From: Papaver somniferum
Taxonomy: Eukaryota > Streptophyta > Magnoliopsida > Ranunculales > Papaveraceae
Direction: 5' to 3'
Assembly: GCF_003573695.1 (NCBI RefSeq)
Contig: NC_039359.1
Coordinates: 160,664,451-160,728,450, forward strand
DNA: 64,000 nt
Every line of letters begins with the position of its first letter. The stretch's first letter is position 1. The translations under genes and the position numbers were made by a program. A model generated the notes under the pieces. The model ran no database searches and was not told the DNA's origin. It saw only the letters and a list, made by a program, of their open reading frames with translations. Shown one piece after another: positions 34,691-46,210 of the stretch.

Positions 34691-36343
34691 CCCCGGCAGC
34701 GGCGTCAAAAACTTGGTAGGTCTGTAAACAAGCCTACAATTACTAACTGCAAGTGCACAGTGTCCTAATGTAATATAGGGCAAGCACAGGTCGATCCACA
34801 GGGACTTGGTGGGTGTATGGTTGAAACTATGGTTTTACTACAACTGATTTCAACTAAGAAGTAACCAAAATGGGTTTGTTGGGTGTCGATATGACAAGGC
34901 AGTGATTGAATACTAAAACAGAATGTAAAGCAAGATGCAAGAGAAGATTGTAAATAAGCATATGAGAAGTACTAGGGTGGTTGAATCCACCTCCTAACAT
35001 TATCTAAGTCAGTTTAGTCTAAATCTATTCTTGTCCCATGTAATGGACACCAGTCAAGATGTAAGTCGGTTGTTTATCCTGGGTAGTCTCAAGTAGGTGG
35101 CCTAATATCAACTAAGGTAACTAATCCCTAGCATAAGCTGTCTTCTTACATCAAAACTCATCACAGATTAGTTTGATCTCTTAAGAATGAGTTGAAGCAC
35201 AATATAGGGTTGTTCTATCTACCTATGTTGCATATAAAACTAAAGGTGAAAACAGTATACTGTGACACAATGATTAAGTTATTCCTATATCAGTTAAGGC
35301 TCAACAAGAATAATAATCAGAACATAAATAACTTAGCATCATATTAAGGGTTTTATCTAAACCCTAGCAAGAGTAATTAGAACATGATAAACACAATACT
35401 AAAAGTAAACTACTAAAACTTGGTGCACCGGCTAATCCGGGCATGAGTTTTACAACACAAACCCATCTCTATTTATACACAAATTTTACTCAATTCTACT
35501 CCAATTCGATAACTAAGAGGGACCCACTCACCCAAAACGCGTTTCTCTGACAGTTTATATCTTCAATTCATCCCTGCAAGCCTACTATTCCAGTTGTTTG
35601 AAGATAACCCTAACTTTATCTCTCTCAATTCTAGCTTCTAGGGTTACTGTTTTTGATAAGAAAGAAGATAAGGTTGAGAGAGATATAAATTAGAGGTAGA
35701 GTTGATGTTAATTATGGTAGTTGTGCGCAGAGAGGTTGGGGCGGGGGTGATTAATCGGGAGATGAAGGTGCTGGTTCTGTAGAGAGAAAGAAGAAATGAA
35801 TAAGATGTTGTTTCTGGTCGATTAGGTGAAGGGATAAAGGGTGCTAAGGTGTAAAGAGGTTGCATCTGATGTTGATATACCGGGTGGAGGGATAGCTGGG
35901 TGTTAGGCAAGGCCATCAGGATTGATGTTTCGGTGCTGAAAACGGGTTGAGGCTTTGTTAATTCTTCTAAGTCCACTGTTCGGCTCTAGGTGTTGCCTGA
36001 ACATGTAGATGAGAAACGCATAGGTGCAAGCGGCTTGCGGGTAAGGTTGCAAGCGGATTGTGAAATTTTCTTCTCTTGACACTCCTTCTATATTAGCCAT
36101 TGCCTCTCGTCAGGTCACCTAGTTTCATTTCTTTGCCCGTAACAACTACCAATTCTTGCTCATTTTGCTTCTCCAGGCATCCAAGCGTTATTTAGTACCT
36201 AAAAACACAAAATTAATTAATAAAAATAATTATTCTTGAAAACAATGAAAATACAGAGTTTGGGATAAAATAGGATTTTAAAGCGCAAAAGATGAGATAA
36301 TTGCCAATAAAATGATGTAGAAATATGCAATATTTGGCACTCA
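34691..36343 (-). repeat. Athila-like 5' LTR with primer site
   Basis: The primer site is at 34691-34707 (CCCCGGCAGCGGCGTCA), with one base changed from the tRNA-Asp match. The LTR spans 34714-36343 (1630 bp). On the minus strand it starts TGAGTGCCAAATATTGCATA, a familiar start for this group. The open frame 35644-35976 on the minus strand lies in the LTR and has no recognised domain. Confidence 0.75.
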
Positions 36344-36349
36344 TTAAAG

Positions 36350-36715
36350 ACACTAAAGGACATGAGTCAATTCAAGAGTTGTTTCTGAAGAAGATGCTTG
36401 AAAGAAAGGATCACAACTCTTGGATTAATGAGTCTGTCAAGGATTTAATGAGCTTGCAAATCTTCAACTGCAAATAAATCATCTCTTAGATGGTCAGGCC
36501 AGAATCCTTGCTAATCAGAACATTCTGATACGGAATCAGAAGAAGCTCACCATGGACTACATTAAGGCTAGACAACTTGCACGGGTTGTTGATCGTAAAG
36601 TTGGTGTTCTAAATCACGAACATGACGTGTCCACTGTCAAGAGAATAAAGGAAATCAGTGATACCTTCTTTGATGGATTCATTGAAAGGTATGAGATTCT
36701 CAATGAACTTTGATT
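36350..36715 (+). pseudogene. Second coding block of the SIRE-like element, frameshifted
   Basis: Right of the foreign LTRs, the plus strand reads ESIQELFLKKMLERKDHNSW in one frame. After a one-base shift near 36440 it continues with a charged, Leu-rich frame (LDGQARILANQNILI and later FFDGFIERYEILNEL) ending in TGA at 36713-36715. This is probably a downstream part of the element's own protein, with helical or coiled-coil character. I cannot match it to protease, integrase, RT or RNase H. Confidence 0.5.
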
Positions 36716-38051
36716 TCAATTATCTAGTAAATATTTCTTATGAGAATTTTATTTTCTTGTTTTATTTAGAAGAATAACTGGAGTTTGGAATAGCCATTAT
36801 TGTGATTACACATAGCTATGTCCAACGTTTTCATCTTCATGTTTTTAGGTTTATTTGATTAAATTCTAAAAAGTTGTTTGGAAGATGATTTTTGCAGTAT
36901 TAATCTTTATGGTTTTATATATTGCAAACTTGTTATGAGATATGCGTGTTTGCGTCCGCGAACTATGATTGTCTCATACTTTGTCAAAAGTTAAGTCTTT
37001 CGTATGTCAATATGCATGTATTGATAAAAGAATGAATGAGCTTTTGACATTATAAAAGTTTGAAGCCTATTATGTCATTATTGATGGAAGATAGGATGAA
37101 ATTTTGTTTAAGAGGATTATGTCTATTGTATCTCATTGTGCAAATAGTGATGGAAAATAGAATGAATCCTTGTTTATTCTGCAGTATTGATCTTCCCTGA
37201 TCCATATTTTATGTATATATTGTGTGGCTCCGTAAGTTTTCTTATGTCGAGCATTTCCGATTAGATTAATCATGGGTTTTCTTGTGGTTAATTTAATTGA
37301 GTATTGGATTCAAATTCATATTCGTATGTGATTTGTTATGTCCAAAAAAATCCTTCTTTTCTTATGAAATTAAAGTTGCTCTTGACATATTATGGGGGAG
37401 AGTTCTTAATTGAACTTGTGCTTAATTTTTAAATATTTGCGGGGAGTGCGGCTGTGGAATATTATAGGGTTTATCTTGTATCTTTATAAACTCCTTGAAG
37501 AAAGCGTTTAGCTTCGGCTTTATGATTGCATCTAAATAAGTTGATATGTTCTTTCTTTTGGTCATGAAATGTCTCTATGGAAATTTTCATTAGGATCCCA
37601 TTTTCGTACCTTTGCCAATTTTATTGACAAAAATTGGGAGAATTAATGTGTAGTTCACACTACAAATACATATGGTTTTCGGATCATTATATAAAGGGGA
37701 GTGGTTTCCATGTGAGATGGAGTATTGACTAAGGGAGAGTGATACATATCACCATAGTATTGTTGTCGAAGTTGTGATACAATTGAAATTTGATATTGTA
37801 TAATAATACTATGACACTGTGTAACAATGATTGAGAATTCTTGTTTTCTCATTGTTATGGCTATGGATTTTCAATAACGATGATGCTAAACTTACAAACT
37901 TTGGAATCATTGGAGTACTTGGAAGTGACGAAGATTTCAATTAATGTTGAATATTAGGCATGTGGAATAGGAGCTACAAAAGTTTATTTATCTATTTTTG
38001 TATTCCATATGTATTGATAGTTTTGTCACTAAAATTGACAAATGGGGAGAT
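36716..38051 (+). other. Non-coding 3' internal region and polypurine tract
   Basis: No gene is visible. It ends with AAATGGGGAGAT at 38040-38051 directly before the 3' LTR, a polypurine tract that would prime plus-strand DNA synthesis. Confidence 0.65.
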
Positions 38052-40385
38052 TGTTAGAGCAGTGCTCGGTCGAACTCGCATGTGTTGCTTTCTCAGGCAT
38101 GTTTGTCAATGTTAAGGATCAAAACTATAAGTCTTGATTTCTAGTCTACAATAGCTAAGTCTCGGACTAGGATAGAAAGTGTAGTTGAGCTCAAGAACTC
38201 CATGGGGATCATCATACAAGACGAAGAACTACTCAAGGAACTGGTGGAACTTCATCGACTAAAAGGTATGTGGAGACTTGAACTTATCTATCACTCAAAA
38301 GTCTATCTACTCTATCTCCTATCTTGAGACAAAAGTCGTTTTACTATATAGACTTTGATTATACACATTTGCTATTTCGGCCCGAGTTTATCTCGCTTAT
38401 GTATTTCTCGAAATATGTGTAGGTAACCTTTCGCTTTGGACAAGTTCATCTTTACCTAGTGACGAAAGTCATATTATGTTTCAATTACTTGAAAATAGCT
38501 TTTACGAAAAATAGTTTGTGAACAACTATATAACGTCCTCTAAGAATGTTTCAATGATTGAAATGAGAGTTTAGATTATATAACCATTGTTGGATATAAC
38601 CATTGTGTGGTAACACATATATGTATAAGTCCTTATTCCTTGAACCAAAATATGCGTACTTTGTTGATCAGGAAAACCGGAACAGAGTCAGCGAACCCAG
38701 TCCGCGAACTGTCGGATGTTCTCGTCCCGAGAAAATCTGCTGGAGTTTGTAAACCATTTACAAACTTATTCCGCGTACTTAGGTTGATTATTTTCTAAAA
38801 ACGATTATTCGTGAACTTATATTTATATAAACTAAGAAATGCAAGTTTGCAAACCGTGGATATAAAGTTCATGAATTGATTCGAGTGAATCAAATCGTTT
38901 TTGCTTCGATTGTGTCTTGTATACTTCTATAAGATCTAAGCAATTGAATAACTCTCTAACTAGTTCATTTGAGTCATTTGAACTAGTTATGGTAAAGAAA
39001 AATATGGTTGATATGAAAGTGCTCATATGGCTAACCATTTGGTTAACTACTGTTGAACTAATGAATGTACATGTTTGGGTACGGTTACACAAACCTAAAA
39101 TCGTGCATTTTATTTGTGTGTAACAAGCTAAGTTTTCGATCTAACGGTTGAAAGATATTAGCTTGAATCTAATCAGGTTTTCATCTAACAGTGAATATTG
39201 AATGTTTTTTTACTAAGCTAACATTGATTGCAAACCCTGATTTGAAAGACTATATAAGGGAGAACTCTAGCAACTGGGAAACCTAGTCCCTACACCTCCT
39301 GTGTGATACTAGTTGTATAAGCTAGAGTCGATTCTCCTTTAACTTTAGGTTTCTTCTCGAGACCCTGTAGGTTAACGACTTGAAGACTTCATTGGGATTG
39401 TGAAGCCAGACCGATACTACTTTCTCGTAGTTGTGTGATCTGATCTTGGTGTTTCTATCGTATTGAGTACAATCATAACGATTGGCTTGAGATTGATATC
39501 TCCGATAGGCAAGATATAAAAGTAATCACAACATCTTCGTCTCATCGTTTGTGATTCCACAATATCTTCCTTCGCCGCGTCGATTAAGATTATTGTGAGG
39601 TGATTGATAATACTGCGCTGTTCTTCGGGAATATAAGTCTGATTTATCAATTGGTTCATGTTCGCCTTGATTTATCAAAAGACGGAATAAAACTCGTAGG
39701 TATTTCTGTGGGAGACAGATTTATCTATTACCGTAGACTTTTGTGTGTGATACAAATTTATTTATTAAAGTCTTCGACTTTGGGTCGTAGCAACTCTTAG
39801 TTGTGGGTGAGATCATCTAAGGGAATCAAATGCGTAGTATCCTGCTGGGATCAGAGACGTAGGAGCGCAACTGTACCTTGGATCAGTGTGAGATTTACCG
39901 TGGTTCAATTACAGTCCAGGACAAAGTTAGCTTGTAGTAGGCTAGTGTCTGTAGCGGCTTAATATATTGTGTGTTCAATCTGGACTAGGTCCCGGGGTTT
40001 TTTTGCATTTGCGGTCCTCGTTAACAAAACTTCTGGTGTCTGTGTTATTTCTTTTCCGCATTATATTTTGTTATATAATTGAAATATCACAGGTTGTGCG
40101 TTTGAATCAATCAATTAGAATATCCAACGTTTGGTTGTTGATTTACATTGATTGATACTTGAACATTGGTCTTTGGTACCGTTCAAGTGATTTCTCTTGT
40201 ATTCAATTAGACTCGCAGATTTCTATTTGGTTTAGTAAGAATTGAATAGAGAAAGAGAGATATAACTCGTTGATATACTTTATTGAGATTAAGTCTAGTT
40301 GATTCTCTTGAAAGTATATTGGAGTTAGTCCATACAGATTGCTAATAGAAATATTGGGTGTAGTTGTTGTACCCCCGCTTTTTCA
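38052..40385 (+). repeat. 3' LTR of the complete SIRE-like element
   Basis: 2334 bp, from TGTTAGAGCAGTGCTCGG to CTTTTTCA. It is collinear with the 5' LTR, with scattered substitutions and small indels. It is followed by the target duplication ATTCC (40386-40390). Confidence 0.9.
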
Positions 40386-41506
40386 ATTCCAGTCTGAAGT
40401 TAACTTGGAGTAGGCTAGTGTCTGTAGCGGCTTAATACAGTGAGGTGTTCAAATATGGACTAAGTCCATGAGTTTTTCTGCATTTGCGGTTTCCTCGTTA
40501 ACAAAATTTCTGGTGTCTGTGTTATTTCTTTTCCGCATTATATTTGTTTATATAATTGAAATATCACAGGTTGTGTTTAAGTTCAATCAATTGTGAATAC
40601 AACCTTTGGTTGTTGATTAAATTGATTGACACTTGGATATTGGTTTTGATACCGTCCAAGTTATTTCTTATATTCAATCGGGATCGCAAATTCCTATTTA
40701 TTTGGTTGCAGATTAAATTGAGAAATGGAGATATAACTCTTGGATGTACTTTTCTTAAGATTGACTCTGTATGTCTAGTTGATTATCTTGAAAGTATATT
40801 GGAGTTAGTCCATACACATTGCTAAGAAAAATATTGGGTGTGGTTGTTAGACCCCCGCTTTTTCATATTTTAAACAGAAAAACCTTTGTCACACCCAAAA
40901 TATTTATCTCTGATTAATTTCCTGAGATAGAAGACTGGTTACCAAACATATTAATCCTTTAGTGTTTGGAAGACGATCAAATGGGTTGAGTCCTTAAAGT
41001 CTTCAGAGAGACTAAATCAACTTAAGATAGTGGTCTCCATCTTAGGATTCACGTGAGTTGGATATATTGGTTGTAGGCGCAGGGATACTTAAGAAACTAG
41101 GTAACTAGAGGTAGTTTATTTGGTCTCAACTGTACGAAGTTGGTAGTGTCCTTTTTTAGCGGCTTAATTCTGAGAGTATTCAAAACTGGACTAGGTCTCT
41201 GATTTTTTCTACATTTGCGGTTTCCTCATTAACAAAAATCTTATTGTGTGTTGACTTTTACTTTCTGTAATTATAATAATCATTTTAGTTATAATTAAAA
41301 GTAAATACATTGTACGTTAATCCCAAACACTTGGGTTAATCCTTATAGTTTAAGTTTCGGTTTTGAACTGGAAACTATATACCAAGTGTATACCTTGTAG
41401 TTGCTATCTTCTTGACAATTTCTACCTATAATAGATCACGCAAGGTATCAGACTTATAGGTTAATATCGAAAAGATTGTGGTGTACTTGGTACCTTCGTC
41501 ATTTCA

Positions 41507-42413
41507 CATATGGATATGAATGATTAAAAACTGATTTTTTTCAAGATGCATATAACACCCATGGTACATATAATTGTTAAAATGAAACCCAAATTCATGT
41601 GTATTCATTTTCTCTCGGTTTATGCCTAGAATAATCTCTGGCAATAAAGATTTTCTTAAGCTCTAGCGAATTCAAGCACGCTTGATTATATTTTCTAAGT
41701 TGATTTATTTATTGTTGATCTTATTTTATATTTCTTTTTCCGATGTTTATTTTTTTGGGTTTATTAGGCACCATCATTTTGATTATGTCTGCTCGTGCTA
41801 GTTCTTAAGATTAAAATAATTATCGTCGTTATGAAGATGAATTTTAAAGATATTGTCGAGGATATAATTATAATACTTGCTTATAAGTAATTCCAAATAC
41901 ATTTTTAGAATTTTCTTTTGAATATTTAGGATAAAATATTTGCTAGTTCCGAAGAATTATCATTTGTTCCAATGTAAATGATAAGATGCAATATTAATAT
42001 GCTCTTAGATGATTTTTGTATTTTAGTATTTAGAAAGCATAACGTCTTTTAGCTGATGGTTTGGGAATTGATATTTTTTTTTTTAATCTTTATAAGTCTT
42101 TGTATATGATTAATAGTAAGTGTTTCTTCTTATCACTAAGTGTGACATATAATTGACCTTGGAGTGTAATGGTGACATCGAATTACAATTGTGGTTGCGT
42201 CCAATAATATTAATCATTATATTAGTCCCTTTCGTTCCTAGGAGATCCTGGTACTCGTTAGGGTTATTTATTTTTTCATTCAAAGTAGTATAACGGATAT
42301 GTATTGAAAAATTTCACTAAAGTACCACATTGCAACGCAAACGCACACACTCGAATTTTTTAAAAAGAAAACAATACATATGCACTGAAATATTCTCATA
42401 TAAACTTGAACTT
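41507..42413. other. AT-rich stretch without recognised features
   Basis: I see no gene, clear repeat end or structured element in these 907 bases, which separate two LTR-derived regions. Confidence 0.6.
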
Positions 42414-42830
42414 TGAAACGACGAGGGTACCGAGTACATCACAATCTTTTCAATATCAACTTATACAGACATACCTTGTATAATATTACAGACAACAACC
42501 GGCAAAAGATTATTTCAACAAGGTGTAACTTAGTATATAGTCAAAGTTCGAAACCGACCAAACTATGGGATCGTACCAAGTGAACAAAAAAACAAGTGCA
42601 GTTACTTAATTATAACAATAACAATAATTATAATGCAAGAAGTAAATTAATGACACGACGTACAAGATTTTTCAACGAAGAAAATTGCCTGGCATAAAAA
42701 CCCTGCGACGTAGTCCAGTATTGAATACTTTCAGAATTAAGTTGCTATACAAATTGACTACCACAACTTCATGTAGTTGAGACCAAGTAAACACTCTTTC
42801 GTTACTCAATTCCTTCAGTATCCTATAATC
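42414..42830 (-). repeat. Fragment of the second long-LTR family
   Basis: It starts at the family terminus TGAAACGACGAGGGTACC and is collinear with 14492-15000, including the CAGAATTAAG and CAACTTCAT landmarks. Similarity fades near 42830. It directly adjoins the Copia remnant and may be its 3' LTR. Confidence 0.65.
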
Positions 42831-42831
42831 A

Positions 42832-44148
42832 ATCTGGTCTACGCATGTGAATCCCAAGATATAGTCCATTATCTCGAATTGCTTCAACCAATGTGGTTTA
42901 CGCAAATTCGATCGCTCAGTTTTGTGATAACGGATGATGGAAGCGAAACACACGATCCCGTGATTAGATCATTAATATAAATCAGAATTATAATCATACC
43001 TTTATCATCAATAAATTTACTAACTGCCAAGAGATTTTTCGTTAACCGGAGAACTACAAGAACATTATTTAAAGTGACATTTATACCAAGAGATGAGGTG
43101 ATATTCCTAATATCAATGTGGAAGATTCTTAAACCTTTTCCAGTACCAAAAATTACTTTGTTAATACCTTGATAAGGTTTTAATAACTTAAAAGTACCTG
43201 AGTTTCTCTTCATATATGAGACAACGCCACTGTCGATGTACCAAGTTAGATCAGTTGATTGATTTGATATAGTGGTTGTAGCCAAAGCATTCGAAAGATT
43301 CTCAGAAGCATCATAGGCATGGTCATATCTGTACCAGCACTTAATTGCAAAATGACCTAGACATTTATAAATCAAACACCTAGAATTTCTTACGAATGTT
43401 GAGTATCTTTGGAGGGGATCTGAATCTTTGTAACGAGGTATTAGATTCATACTATGTAACTCACGGTAAGGAAATTGTCCTGCTAGTATAAAACCTCTTC
43501 CTTTTGAAACTTCAACCACGACCCGCATTTGAAGGAAAAGTTTTGATCGATGTTCCCGTTGTTTGTATGGTGACTTTGATGCCTTAACTTGTAACCGTGC
43601 AGTGCTGAAAAAACCGACTAAAAGAGGAACACAGAGGGTTGCAGTACTGGAAGTTTCATTCTTGAGCCCAAGACTTTCTGATAAATCCCAAAAATCTATC
43701 TGTGTTAGGGACGGGTATTTGGATGGCATCGAGATTATCACATATGCTTTTGAGTAATTCACCTAGGTCGAGACTTCTTTTCTTGAGAAATTAGAGCTGG
43801 CTCTTTTGTTGCGTTTCACGATCTTTGTTGACTTGTAAATAGGTTCCTCCAGTTTTTTCCAACTTCTTTTGACGCGTTCACTCCTAAAACGGGCCGATAA
43901 GATTCTTCGTAGAGTGAGGTAGTTAGCCAGTACTTCAAAAGTATATTGGTATTTTCCCATTCAACAAACGATGCATTTGGTTCTTCTGCGCCATCTTTAT
44001 TGTTGTTGCTGACCTTTGGAGGTGGTTTATCTGTGATGCGATCCATGAGTTTCATACCTTGGATCAGCTGTAGGATCCGGATATACCAAAGGATATAATT
44101 TGATTCAGTTAATTTAATTGAGACCATCTTCATTAGATTTGACACCAT
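42832..44148 (-). pseudogene. Collapsed Copia gag-pol remnant with internal deletion
   Basis: The right end (43816-44148) encodes the Copia gag start (VSIKLTESNYILWYIRIL). The frame 42884-43762 then has a knuckle-like CLIYKCLGHFAIKCW followed by RYDHAY, and the protease region with WYIDSGVVSYM and later LTKNLLAVSKFIDD. It jumps directly to LIYINDLITGS, which corresponds to the RT catalytic box region (normally Y-V-D-D; here Y-I-N-D). The integrase and the first half of RT are missing, so a large internal deletion occurred. The key RT aspartate is changed and the protease active site is altered. Confidence 0.7.
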
Positions 44149-44462
44149 CTTAATTTAATTGAACTAAGATAGACGACTCGTTTTAGTTTACTGCTCTGTT
44201 ATACCACGAAGAAATTTCTGAATTAGATGAATGTTATTACTATTTCTGCTTGAAAAACATTTAAATAAATTACACAGCATTTATGTGCGAGATTGATGGG
44301 TGATTTATTTTCATACTTGTTTTAGTTGTTTTTTTTTTTCAAAACAGTTGTGCTTGATTGATTTCCATATATATTCTTTCCATGTTATTGCTTGTGTAAG
44401 ATGTCGAAATTTTCTAGTTGGTGAGGAATATATATTATTTGTATTTTTGTGACCTTTAAAAG
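44149..44462. other. AT-rich spacer
   Basis: No gene is visible. The last eight bases (TTTAAAAG, 44455-44462) are the left target duplication of the following DNA transposon. Confidence 0.6.
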
Positions 44463-44698
44463 CCTGGCATTTTTAGGAGCCACTCAAAAGGATTTAGGGG
44501 CCATTGATTACTCATACAAGGACACTAGCTGAGGGACACCTTATAGGAATTTGAAGTTATCTTTATGCCCTTCAAGAAAAAATAAAAATAAAAACCAAAA
44601 TCTGTTTTCAATTTCCTTCATTTCAACTCTTCTTCTTCGATTCATCATGGTCGTCGTGAATCGTCAAATAAAAACATCGTCGATTCGTTTGTAAAATC

Positions 44699-44902
44699 AT
44701 GGGTAAGGGTAATGAACCTCAAAGAGCTAAAACTAAAAACGTTGGTCGCGATATCGATCCAAATGTTGGAATTTTAACAAGAAATAAAGAGATTGTTGCT
44801 GAAAGTGACGAACACGACATACGCGAAGCCTCAGATGTAGTTGGTGGTGGCGAATCTGATAGACAAACACTCCGGCAACTTCAAATGGCCCCAATTAGAT
44901 AA
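44699..44902 (+). CDS. Small open frame in the DNA transposon, unknown
   Basis: A 67-codon frame starts at ATGGGTAAGGG and is rich in Asp, Glu, Arg and Lys, with a predicted soluble product and no known domain. It lies just inside the left end after a pyrimidine-rich UTR-like stretch. It could be the first exon of a captured gene or a chance frame; the second reading is at least as likely. Confidence 0.25.
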   Translation: MGKGNEPQRAKTKNVGRDIDPNVGILTRNKEIVAESDEHDIREASDVVGGGESDRQTLRQLQMAPIR

Positions 44903-45389
44903 GATTCTATCATTTTTTGGGTTTATGTTGCTTTAATTCGACGAATCGAAAATAAAAAATTCTAAAGTTTTCTGTTTTTCCCATATTCGGGAGATATGCA
45001 TGATTTTTAACTCCCGAATGTAGTCGTGTTCTTCATTTCTCAAGAACATCGACAATATTCGGGAGATAGAGTTATAGATTAACTTCTGAATATTGTTGGT
45101 CATATCTTTCTGTGAACAAAATGGATATAATCGATAAATTAAAGAATTTTTTGACTTCCGAATATGTTGACGTAGAAACACAATAATCGGAAATACACTA
45201 ACTATCGAATATATATATATATATATTATTGAAAAGTTCTCAAAATTGTGATTTAGGCAAAATCCCATTTTGGGGGCAGTATATATTCGGAAGAGAATAT
45301 GATATTCTATTCTTCCGATTGTAAAATGTTGAAACTGAAATATTTTTGGGGACTTACATCATTTGGTAGCAAATATTATTAATATCTTC

Positions 45390-46210
45390 GATTAGCCAAC
45401 ATACATTCGGAAGTTTATGCAAATGCAATATCTACCGATTATTACAAGTTCAAAACCAGAATTTTTTTGGTTTTTCATAATTTCTGATTTTTGGGCCATT
45501 GTACATTCAGAAGTTTATGCAAATGCAATATCTTCCGAATATGCTTGTTGCATAAAAAACCATTCCATGACTCTAGGTGGTTCCAAAAGGCGCAAACCTA
45601 AGGATTTTTAAAGGTTAGCCAACATACATTCGGAAGTTTATGCAAATGCAATATCTTCCGATTATTACAAGTTCAAAACCAGAAATTTTGGATTTTCAAA
45701 ATTTCTGATTTTTGGGTCATTGTACATTCAGAAGCTTATGCAAATGCAATATCTTCCGAATATGCTTGTTGCATAACAAACCATGGCTCTAAGTGGTTCC
45801 AAGAGGTGCAAACCTAAGTATTTTTGAAGGTTATCCAACATACATTCAGAAGGTTATGTAAATGCAATATCTTCCGATTATTACAAGTTCAAAACCAGAA
45901 AAATTTTGGTTTTTCAAAAATATTGATTTTTGGGCCATCGTATATTCGGGAGTTTATTCAAATAACATATCTTCCGAATATGACTGTGGCAGATCCTACC
46001 ATGTCATGGCTCTAGGTGGTTTCAAGGGACATTTTAGAAGGTTAGGCAACATACATTCGGGAGTTTATGTAAATTATATTTCCTCCGATTATTACAAATT
46101 CAAAATTTGAAAAATCTTGTTTTTCTAAAATTCTGATTTTTGGACCATCGTATATTCAGGAGTTTATTCAAATGATATATCTTCCGAGTATGACTGTGGC
46201 TGATCCTACC
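45390..46210. repeat. Tandem repeat, about 3.7 units of 209-218 bp
   Basis: The phrase CAACATACATTCGG (with variants) recurs at about 45400, 45619, 45838 and 46048. Each unit contains TTCGGAAGTTTATGCAAATG with TCTTCCGA and a second related inverted pair near its middle. Units differ by substitutions and short deletions. Open frames across it (45417-46110) are repeat translations. Confidence 0.85.

Larger units (their letters stand above)
32650..36343. mobile_element. Athila-like LTR pieces inside the SIRE-like element
   Basis: Three parts are visible: a minus-strand LTR start with primer site (32650-33029), a plus-strand LTR of another family (33030-34471) and a nearly complete minus-strand LTR with its primer site (34691-36343). 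The host reading text resumes at about 36350. I found no clear target duplication around the whole block. It seems to have grown by insertion of an Athila-like element followed by internal loss and a second insertion. Confidence 0.6.
28993..40385 (+). mobile_element. Complete TGTTAGAGC-family (SIRE-like) element, gag only
   Basis: Two LTRs (28993-31339 and 38052-40385), a primer site next to the first, a polypurine tract before the second, and perfect 5-bp target duplications ATTCC at 28988-28992 and 40386-40390 define an intact 11.4-kb insertion. It encodes a gag-like protein with coiled coil and CCHC knuckle, plus a second short coding block, but no protease, integrase or RT is seen. Part of the interior (about 32650-36343) is foreign LTR sequence. 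It looks like a non-autonomous partner of a SIRE-like Copia element. By eye the first 220 LTR bases differ at about eight sites, so the insertion is fairly young. Confidence 0.85.
23359..40865 (+). repeat. TGTTAGAGC-family solo LTR, split by two insertions
   Basis: The pieces 23359-23631, 27255-28992 and 40391-40865 add up to about 2.49 kb, the length of the full LTR at 10789-13303. The start has drifted to TTTTAGAGC, while the end GACCCCCGCTTTTTCA is intact. Flanking 5-mers GATTT (23354-23358) and TATTT (40866-40870) match at four of five bases. No primer site follows 40865, so it is a solo LTR. The segment 27605-27850 has the densest cluster of GTATGCRTAC palindromes in the window. Confidence 0.8.
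20538..41506 (+). repeat. Second-family solo LTR, split by nested insertions
   Basis: The LTR pieces are 20538-22288, 23219-23358 and 40871-41506, together about 2.5 kb and collinear with the minus-strand copy at 14492-17161. The junction across the big insertion can be checked: the text before 23358 and after 40871 aligns without a break to the rc of 15130-15190. The start is TGTTAGAGTATTGCTCGG and the end GTCATTTCA. Flanking 5-mers CAGAT (20533-20537) and CATAT (41507-41511) agree at four of five bases. It is the oldest layer of the nest. Confidence 0.7.

Noticed and set aside
35644..36100. Two overlapping minus-strand open frames of 110 and 65 codons
   Set aside because: They lie within the Athila-like LTR, and I see no domain or supporting start context.
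45390..46210. Regularly spaced repeats that could suggest a CRISPR array
   Set aside because: The units are 209-218 bp and vary, they lie inside a plant DNA transposon with inverted ends, and there are no short identical repeats with unique spacers.
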